From Byssochlamys sp. IMV 00236 (lineage: Eukaryota; Ascomycota; Eurotiomycetes; Eurotiales; Thermoascaceae), in NCBI GenBank assembly GCA_001931875.2, contig MSJH02000036.1, positions 1-14,686 on the forward strand: a stretch of DNA of 14,686 bases. The letters are read 5' to 3'. Below the pieces are notes generated by a model, which was not told the DNA's origin, did not search any database, and saw only the letters and a list, made by a program, of their open reading frames with translations. The position numbers were made by a program, and so were the translations under genes. Each line of letters opens with the position of its first letter. Position 1 is the stretch's first letter. Below are positions 8,994 to 14,686 of this stretch, in pieces.

Positions 8994-10844
8994 CTAAACT
9001 TCCAATAGGCTTAATAAAACAGCTTGTGTTTCTGCAACCTACAAAAAGGGAAAAAAATGAGTTTATGAAAAAGTTATTTTGTTATATATTCTTAGTTTTT
9101 ACCTCCAATGCCTGTTTCACTTCCAGATGACGTCTAGCTGATTGAATCCAATCGCGAGCCAATTTCTTTGGCCATCCTCCAAGCTGATTCAATTCACGCG
9201 TCGCGTATTCTAAATTATCTCTCTTCAAGTAATATTCTGCACGTGCTAAAATAGACTCGACGTCATCGCCTTCAACCAAGCCAGATTTCTTAAACATTAA
9301 ATAGGACATGAGCGAGCTAATGATATGTGAGCCAAAACCACCGTCCTCGGGGACAAGAGCAACACGGCGGATTTCTTGAGCCACTTCCTCGAAGCGTACA
9401 GCCAATTCGCTCACTGTGTTGACACCTTCCTCTGCAAGTTCTTTGGGAATAACCTTCAGTACTGTCTGAATAACTTGATCATTCTTTGCATTGTGACTCA
9501 AAGCTTGTAATTCATCAACGAAGGGTTGCTTTTGTTGAGCATTGAGTGTATCCTGAAAAGCGTTCAATGTGATGTGGATGACGTGTGATTGACGTGAATT
9601 GTCGAGGGCTTGGGAGTTCTGGAGCGTATACTGCTCGAGTGCCCTGAAGCGCTGAGCTATTTGATCTAGCTTGGCCAAGCGACCTGCTCGTTCTTGCTCA
9701 ACAAGCAATTTGACTTCTTTCACAAAACGACGTTGCAATTCATTGGCTTGCTCAACTAAAGCTTCAGAACGAGCCTTCTCTAATTGTTCTTGCTGAGCGG
9801 CAAGTTCAGCAGCCAGCTGTTGAGCAAATGAGTTCTTCATTTCAACACGAGTTTGCTCAAATTGATTTCTCAATTGAGCTTCACGTGCGATAATGGTAGA
9901 GGCAGCAACAGCTTGGCTATCATCAATGGTCTTCAATGCTTCTGCACGGAATTCTTCCAGACTACCTTCCACTCTATCACCCTTTTCCTTGAGACTTTGA
10001 ATAGATTTAAGAATAGCTGCTTGTTCAGTATCTATGGTTAAAAAGCTTTCGTTTAACTTTTCAATCTTTGATTCTGCTTCCTTGATCACTTCTCTTCCCA
10101 AACCAGACAAGCCAGATTGATTTAAGATGGATGCCAATTCAACGACAATTTGCGAGAGTTCACGCACAGTTGTATTGTCCGACTTGATCATCCTGACTTG
10201 AATAGGTTCAGGCTTTTCGATAGCAACTTCAACCACTGCGGGCTCTGTTTCCTTGTCACTCGACATGCTCATTGTTGTTACTGTATCAGTAGGCGTACTC
10301 AAGGCATGTTTTTCAACAACTGCTTCGGCAGGGACTAAATGCTTGCTGTCTGGACGATCACTGTCCTTTTGGCCAGTCAAAGCCTGATAATATCCGTTGG
10401 TTGTTTCTTGGATCTTGGTGGTGTATTCTTTAGCTGTATTTGCAATATCTTCAGCTTGTCTCTTCCAGTCAGACGCTTGGTTCATATATTGATCAATATT
10501 GTAATTCTTTTGAACATCTTCGACAAAATTAACAGCTTCTTTTGCACCAGGAACATAGGTTGTAAATGCTTTACGGAACTCTTTGTCATGGAGTGCGTAA
10601 TAAGTTGTTCCACCAAATCCAGCACCTAACAAAACTGTAACGCCTACAAACTTTCCAAAAAACTTGGATTTCTTTGGTGTTTCTTGGGCGACTGTGGTCT
10701 CAAAACGCTATGACAAGTTAATTTCTCTTGTGTAAATGGTTGAAAAGGAATTAGAATTACCTTGGTCATGATTGTGCCTAATGGTTGTTTACTTTGTAAA
10801 CTCGAGCGAATGGCTCCATTGTATACCTTTGAGGCTCTCAACAT
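8994..10844 (-). CDS. MIC60: MICOS complex subunit MIC60 (mitofilin)
   Basis: Mic60 anchors crista junctions in the mitochondrial inner membrane and contacts outer-membrane partners. Minus-strand exons 10844-10761, 10707-9103 and 9038-8994 give 577 residues. Exon 1 codes a basic, acid-free N-terminus (MLRASKVYNGAIRSSLQSKQ), a mitochondrial import signal. One membrane helix (about 48-67, FVGVTVLLGAGFGGTTYYAL) follows a basic KKSKFFGKF patch. The middle (about 210-420) is rich in Glu, Gln, Lys and Ala with long heptad-like coiled-coil stretches. The C-terminal mitofilin signature is visible: ELNQLGGWPKKLARDW, then ARRHLEVKQALEV. The last exon adds only 14 residues (VAETQAVLLSLLEV); reading through its donor would instead end in TKNI with a poor family fit. 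Introns are 53 and 64 nt. The length is close to that of fungal Mic60 proteins. Confidence 0.93.
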
Positions 10845-11145
10845 GTCTGAAAAAGCTATATTTTGTTAATATGTTATATTCGTCCTTTTATATGGTTTTA
10901 CCACTTGTTCTTTTTTGTCTAAGAGGTGTGTGTTATTAAAAAAAAAAGACAAATAAAAGAGAGAAAGGACGTCAATAGAGCTGTCTTTCAAGAAAGATTT
11001 GAAAGATTTTCTTTAGACAAAAGAGGGGTGCGTTGCTACTGATTTCATTGACCGCCAAACGCATCCCCTTATGGTTTGGCTAATGCTACGGGCACTACCT
11101 TGAGGCGTTACCTGTGATGTCATCCAAAAATACTTTCAAAGGCCG

Positions 11146-11742
11146 ATGCTGATCCTCAAAGCAAACAGACGCATATTTCTTGCAAGAATATATTTTTTGT
11201 GCCGAGTATACAGCAACTTAAAAGCTTACAACAGTCAAGAGGATGCCTATAGCTCCTATATTGCTAGTTCAGTTCGTGTAGAAGTTCTCCTTACGACTGG
11301 TACAAATATAGTAGAGGTTGGACATTGTAGAAAAGATATTGATCAACATCCCTTGTCTATCTAACCAAGGCAGCCTGCCGTTGCAGAAGGCAAATGAAGC
11401 CATTACAAGTGAATTAAAGAAGAGACATAATTTTGGGTGGTACCATAAAGGGATGCTTAAGCAAACCATCTGTGGTACACAAAGTGATAACTATGCGATT
11501 TTCACAAGTCAACTCTGCATATTTTGTTCTTATCAAGATGAGATATAGAACGGATGAGTTTAGATTTTCAAACCATTCTTATATGTTACAACCAAAATAA
11601 GTGCGAGCCTTACAGCTCGACTACAAGTGAAGACTGTAAGGTTTGTTCGAACCATATCAATGAATATACGATATTCATAAACATCTGGATATTTTCTCTT
11701 AAACGCGTTTGCGAGCGTATTAGAGCCATATCTTTACTTTAG
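11146..11742 (+). other. Unidentified ORF chain, possibly a decayed or spliced gene
   Basis: Three short open stretches lie head to tail on the plus strand: 11146-11364 (frame 1), about 11318-11548 (frame 2) and 11554-11742 (frame 1). The second, with KANEAITSELKKRHNFGWYH, and the Cys-containing third (DCKVCSNHINEYTIF) have ordinary amino-acid composition rather than low complexity. CTAAC followed by TTGCAG (about 11361-11390) would be a good intron end joining the first two, but no donor is clearly right. I recognise no domain. It may be a transposon relic, a broken gene, or chance. Confidence 0.2.
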
Positions 11743-12101
11743 CTTCGTGCTGCCTTTCTAACAAGTACAAGATGTAACATGTTTTTCTTTTCTTTTTATT
11801 AAGTAGCAACATGTTTATCAAACAGATTGAGTCAAAGCATTCAACTAATGAGATTAGATCTCAATATACGCATACGCAGCACATTGAAATAGTTGTCACT
11901 AGCACATTTACATGGATAAGTTCCCTTTCTTTCTTTCTATTTAAATAAGGTCTAATACTAAAATAAATTTTTTATATGGAAATATTGTACCTGCAGTGAT
12001 ACTTCTCCGTCCTGGTGATTAGATTTCCTTTTAAAGTAGGTGCAAATGTTTAAAAGTGTTACAATTTTCTGTTCTTTTTCTTTCTAGACTTTCTTTTCTC
12101 C

Positions 12102-12107
<6 letters not shown>

Positions 12108-12140
<33 letters not shown>
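12108..12140. repeat. (CA)n microsatellite just before the first PAS gene
   Basis: CA repeats with one CG interruption end 9 bp before the ATG at 12150, so they almost certainly lie in the 5' UTR. It mirrors the TG repeat upstream of the MFS_1-like gene. Its length may vary between strains. Confidence 0.95.
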
Positions 12141-12149
12141 AGATATTTG

Positions 12150-12965
12150 ATGAACAGGAACAATTTTATTGCGATATACGACAACACACCTTCAGCCAAA
12201 TTTTTATATTTTTCTGAAAGCTTCACAGACTGTTGTGGCTGGGAACCGAACGAATTGATAGGAAAGAGTTCCTATATGTACTTTCACCCTGAAGATCACA
12301 GCGCACTAAAAAGATTCCATTATGCTAATGTCGCTAATCAGAAAATGTCGAGTATGATATCTCATCGATTTTTACATAAAAATGGTTCCTGGGTTCCCAT
12401 AGATACCTTAGTTAGTTATTGTTACGATATCTTGGTGACGACGACTTTTGTACTAGGTCCAGAATCTATGGATCATAGAATGAGAGTCAACTCAGTAGAC
12501 GAGTTTTTTATTTGTAAACCAGACGGGTCACTTCAGCTGTCTGGTGCATGGAATGACAAAGAAGAGAGAATGAAGTTGACAATGGAAGATGGAGAGAATT
12601 GGTCCAACATTGTCACCAATCATAAACCCGAAAAGAGATTTTGTTTAATCTTGAATCGTTTTACGGATGCACTCAATATTGCCTTTGCTTCAAGTGTGAT
12701 TGAAGAGCTTACAGGGACACCAATTTCTGATGCATTTGGAAAATCCATTTTTGAATTTATTAGAGAAAGAGATATATCTGCATTTATAACACAGATTGAC
12801 TTGACTATTGAAAATAACTTGGTAATTCGAATCAGGTTTGATTGGATAGTCAATCAGCAACAAGAACTGTATCAACCACTAGAAGCCATAGCCAGCTGTA
12901 CAGATGATGGAGTTGTGCTCGTCATTCGCCAAACACCGAATTTTGACCTAGATCAACAAGAATAA
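12150..12965 (+). CDS. Small two-PAS-domain protein, copy 1, intronless
   Basis: 271 residues in a single exon. The first PAS domain is about 4-103: FIAIYDNTPSAKFLYFSESF, the GWEPNELIGKSSYMYFHPED turn typical of PAS (like the bHLH-PAS and WC families), then HRFLHKNGSWVPIDT. A linker with DHRMRVNSVDEFFICKPDG (about 108-126) leads to a second PAS-like domain (about 161-262; EKRFCLILNRFTDALNIAFAS, TPISDAFGKSIFEFI, RIRFDWI). The flavin-binding Cys motif of LOV domains (NCRFLQ type) is absent where GKSSYMYF stands, so a blue-light photoreceptor of WC-1 type is unlikely. There is no zinc finger, DNA-binding or kinase domain. Role inferred only: protein-protein adaptor or ligand sensor in signalling. 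The TTG one codon upstream is not used as a start. It is a tandem paralogue of the gene at 13735. Confidence 0.88.
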   Translation: MNRNNFIAIYDNTPSAKFLYFSESFTDCCGWEPNELIGKSSYMYFHPEDHSALKRFHYANVANQKMSSMISHRFLHKNGSWVPIDTLVSYCYDILVTTTFVLGPESMDHRMRVNSVDEFFICKPDGSLQLSGAWNDKEERMKLTMEDGENWSNIVTNHKPEKRFCLILNRFTDALNIAFASSVIEELTGTPISDAFGKSIFEFIRERDISAFITQIDLTIENNLVIRIRFDWIVNQQQELYQPLEAIASCTDDGVVLVIRQTPNFDLDQQE

Positions 12966-12987
12966 TAATAATAATGATAATAATAAA
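12961..12987. repeat. (AAT/TAA)n repeat at the stop codon of the first PAS gene
   Basis: Trinucleotide AAT repeats begin in the final codons and run into the 3' UTR, including the stop codon itself. AATAAA at 12982-12987 could serve as a poly(A) signal. Slippage here could extend or shift the protein's C-terminus. Confidence 0.85.
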
Positions 12988-13734
12988 ATATACCTGGGCC
13001 ACTCTCGATTCCTTTTTAGACTACTTCGTTGGAAAAGTCTCTTTTTCCTTTTATAGGAAATTTTGAAAAGAGAAAGAATAATAGGTAAAAGTAGAGACTA
13101 TGTGTAATTAATAAGGAATATAAAGTGATTTATAAGCGCTGTCAAGTTATCTTAACCGTAACTCATCCTCTTGTTTGTAATAAATCTTCTGGGCAGAGTT
13201 CATCAAAGAATTGTCCAGGTAAATGAGTCTCTTGTTGTTCCAGGACACAGCAATTATTAGTTGGCCCCAAAAAAGAAAGAGGAATTCAATAGATACACCT
13301 TTTTCAGAAATTATTCGCACACATTACAAGATCAATAACAATTAAACACTTTATGTCTTTTTTATTATTTAAAAAGAAAATATTTAATAATATATAAAAT
13401 GAACTTGATATTTTTGAGAAAAGATAAATGCGGTCAAAATAAAAAGTTGTTGGAGACTTTGTTTAAATAGTCTGATCTTATCTCTCTTTTTTTCTTATAA
13501 ATCCTCTTCTTTATAATGTAAGTATTTAATCTCAATGTAAATACTTGATTTACTAATAATTTCTTTATTCATTCTTTTGCTTCTGATGGGCTCTCTTTTT
13601 TATTTTTTGTTGTATCTTTTGTTATTTTTTGCTGTCTGTAATTATCATTTTTTTAACTGTGTGCGAATAATTTGTAAAATTGAACTGTCTACATTAATTT
13701 ATTTTTTAAAACTTTATAAAAAAGTAAAAAAGCT
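12966..13734. other. AT-rich spacer between the two PAS genes
   Basis: The 769-bp spacer contains no ORF of note. It holds the 3' UTR of copy 1, small inverted repeats (AGTCTCT at about 13036, AGAGACT at about 13094), and a 366-bp segment with 16-bp terminal inverted repeats. Several TTATC/GATA-like and TATAAA-like words occur, as expected by chance in such AT-rich DNA. The promoter of copy 2 must lie here. Confidence 0.6.
13308..13673. repeat. 366-bp segment bounded by a perfect 16-bp inverted repeat (possible MITE)
   Basis: AAATTATTCGCACACA at 13308-13323 is repeated exactly in reverse complement at 13658-13673. The 334 bp between them are AT-rich and non-coding. Size, terminal repeats and lack of coding are those of a miniature inverted-repeat element. 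If the termini are read as starting TTCGCACACA, a TA dinucleotide flanks each side, as for Tc1/mariner-type insertion. Against this, the symmetry extends into the presumed target site, and the similarity does not continue inward. Alternatively the arms are a pair of protein-binding sites for the downstream gene. Confidence 0.45.
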
Positions 13735-14553
13735 ATGAAAAATAGTTGGATCGTCATTTATGATAATTCAGCATCCACAACCATCGTTTTTGTCTCTGAT
13801 ACCATAACAGAAGTCTGTGGCTGGACACCAGAGGAACTTTTGGGTCAACCAGGTTCAGAACTGATTCATCCTGAAGATCAACTTAATTTATTAAAGATGC
13901 ATACTGTCAATATCGTAAAAGAAAGAATAGCCACTATGGTGTCTTATAGATTCTTGCGAAAAGATCGCAATTACATCACAGTTGAATCAGTCATCAACTA
14001 TTGTTACAACTTATTAATTGTAACAAACTACATCTATGACGAAAACGGACTAGATCATCGTATGAGAGTAAACACGGTTGACGAAGTGTTCATCTGTCAA
14101 CCGGGTGGAGCACTCAAATTAGCTGGTGCTTGGAACGAAAGGAAAGAAAATGTGCTAAGGATTATCAAGACAGCTCAGCTCTGGAGTGGAAACATGTCAT
14201 TTTCTTCAGAAAAACGATTTTGCTTAATCCTTAACCGATTCACTGATCTTTTGTATATCGTCTATGCCACCGACATGATTCAAGAGTTGGTTTCCTTACC
14301 CATATCGGAAGTTGTCGGGCAATCGATCTTTGATTTTGTGAATGAACATGATATACCCGCGCTTAAGGCACATATAGACATGGCAAAAGAACATAGCTTG
14401 GTCGCACGATTACGGTTTGACTGGATTATAGATCGAAAATCATCACTGTCAGAGCCGATGGAAGGTATAGTCACTAGTACTGATGATGGTATTGTCATGG
14501 TTTTACGACTATCACCAAGACTTATTATGCCTAAATCTAAAAGATATTGTTAA
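13735..14553 (+). CDS. Small two-PAS-domain protein, copy 2, intronless
   Basis: 272 residues, one exon, the same architecture as copy 1 and alignable end to end with few gaps; by eye a little under half of positions are identical. PAS 1 is about 4-102 (WIVIYDNSASTTIVFVSD, GWTPEELLGQPGSELIHPED, YRFLRKD). The conserved linker is LDHRMRVNTVDEVFICQPGG. PAS 2 is about 159-261 (SEKRFCLILNRFTDLLYIVY, LPISEVVGQSIFDFV, RLRFDWI, STDDGIVMVLRLSP). EKRFCLILNRFTD is identical in both copies, as are DHRMRVN, VDE, GAWN and RFDWI, so these are the constrained parts of the family. The C-terminus is basic (PKSKRYC) whereas copy 1 ends acidic (DLDQQE). No LOV cysteine and no DNA-binding domain. An A/T-rich leader precedes the ATG, the first in frame. 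Probably a signalling adaptor; function unproven. Confidence 0.88.
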   Translation: MKNSWIVIYDNSASTTIVFVSDTITEVCGWTPEELLGQPGSELIHPEDQLNLLKMHTVNIVKERIATMVSYRFLRKDRNYITVESVINYCYNLLIVTNYIYDENGLDHRMRVNTVDEVFICQPGGALKLAGAWNERKENVLRIIKTAQLWSGNMSFSSEKRFCLILNRFTDLLYIVYATDMIQELVSLPISEVVGQSIFDFVNEHDIPALKAHIDMAKEHSLVARLRFDWIIDRKSSLSEPMEGIVTSTDDGIVMVLRLSPRLIMPKSKRYC

Positions 14554-14629
14554 GACCCTTCCCCCTTTTTTTTAACCCTTTGAAGTAACCATTGAAATCT
14601 TTCAAAGAAGCTACACATGTATTCCCCTT

Positions 14630-14632
<3 letters not shown>

Positions 14633-14683
<51 letters not shown>
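14633..14683. repeat. 51-nt poly-T run at the right edge
   Basis: An uninterrupted T run begins about 80 bp after the stop of the second PAS gene and is followed by AAA at the last three bases. Its position at the edge suggests that the assembly stopped in the homopolymer; on the minus strand it would read as poly-A. It resembles the T run in the transporter intron. Confidence 0.95.

Positions 14684-14686
<3 letters not shown>

Larger units (their letters stand above)
10845..12149. other. Divergent spacer of about 1.3 kb upstream of MIC60 and the first PAS gene
   Basis: No gene is recognised. The MIC60-proximal part has CRE-like cores on either strand: GACGTCA (10968-10974) and TGATGTCA (11115-11122). 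Positions 11146-11742 contain a chain of short plus-strand ORFs in shifting frames (see the separate entry). An 8-bp inverted repeat CCTTACAG/CTGTAAGG (11608-11615 and 11634-11641) has an 18-nt loop. The end next to the PAS gene is pyrimidine-rich and finishes in a CA microsatellite. No tRNA was found. Confidence 0.6.

Noticed and set aside
8858..9130. 90-codon plus-strand ORF
   Set aside because: It is antisense to the last intron and last exon of MIC60 and has no features of its own.
11645..11653. GGTTCGAAC on the minus strand, resembling a tRNA B box
   Set aside because: The flanks do not pair into a T stem, and no acceptor stem or A box lies at the right distance.
12147..12149. TTG as start of PAS copy 1
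   Set aside because: An ATG follows immediately at 12150 and matches the start of the paralogue; TTG starts are not normal in fungi.
12150..14553. White-collar-type LOV photoreceptors
   Set aside because: Neither protein has the flavin-reactive Cys motif or a GATA zinc finger; only the general PAS fold is shared.
1..14686. CRISPR array, prophage, or bacterial-type defence system
   Set aside because: No regularly spaced repeats or cas-like genes. The genes have spliceosomal introns and mitochondrial targeting signals, so the DNA is eukaryotic.

Overview
The window looks like nuclear DNA from a filamentous early-diverging fungus, most likely Mucoromycota (Mucorales). The genes are broken by short introns of about 46-91 nt with GT...AG ends and CTAAC/CTAAT-like branch sites. 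Intergenic DNA is AT-rich and full of CT/TG/CA and poly-T runs. The gene set (ATP4, ZWF1, MIC60, MFS transporters, small two-PAS proteins) also fits. The species cannot be named from the sequence alone.

Layout, left to right. (1) Positions 1-678, minus strand: 5' part of mitochondrial F1Fo ATP synthase subunit b (ATP4), running off the left edge, followed by its upstream region. (2) 1501-3293, plus: a four-exon MFS_1-like membrane protein with a long acidic central loop. (3) 3294-5013: gene-poor DNA holding a decayed C-terminal fragment of a DDE-type transposase (3851-3979) and a doubtful minus-strand terminal-exon-like fragment near 4231-4321. (4) 5014-6808, plus: a five-exon DHA1-type multidrug/H+ antiporter (QDR-like) whose third intron carries a 43-T run. 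(5) 7099-8730, minus: glucose-6-phosphate dehydrogenase (ZWF1), three exons, convergent with the transporter. (6) 8994-10844, minus: MIC60/mitofilin of the MICOS complex, three exons, the last coding only 14 residues. (7) 10845-12149: upstream DNA with ORF fragments I cannot identify. (8) 12150-12965 and 13735-14553, plus: two intronless tandem paralogues of 271 and 272 aa, each with two PAS domains and no LOV-type cysteine motif. Between them is a 366-bp segment bounded by a perfect 16-bp inverted repeat. The window ends in a 51-T run.

Functionally this is mostly housekeeping sequence: ATP4 and MIC60 both act at inner-membrane cristae, and ZWF1 makes NADPH. Two transporters and a PAS-protein pair have been added by lineage-specific expansion. 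There is no sign of an operon-like or defence system. The most unusual parts are the PAS pair with its inverted-repeat-bounded spacer and the homopolymer-stretched intron. All exon borders below were joined by eye from splice signals, reading frame and family resemblance, so exact junctions are inferences, though reading frame is kept throughout each model.
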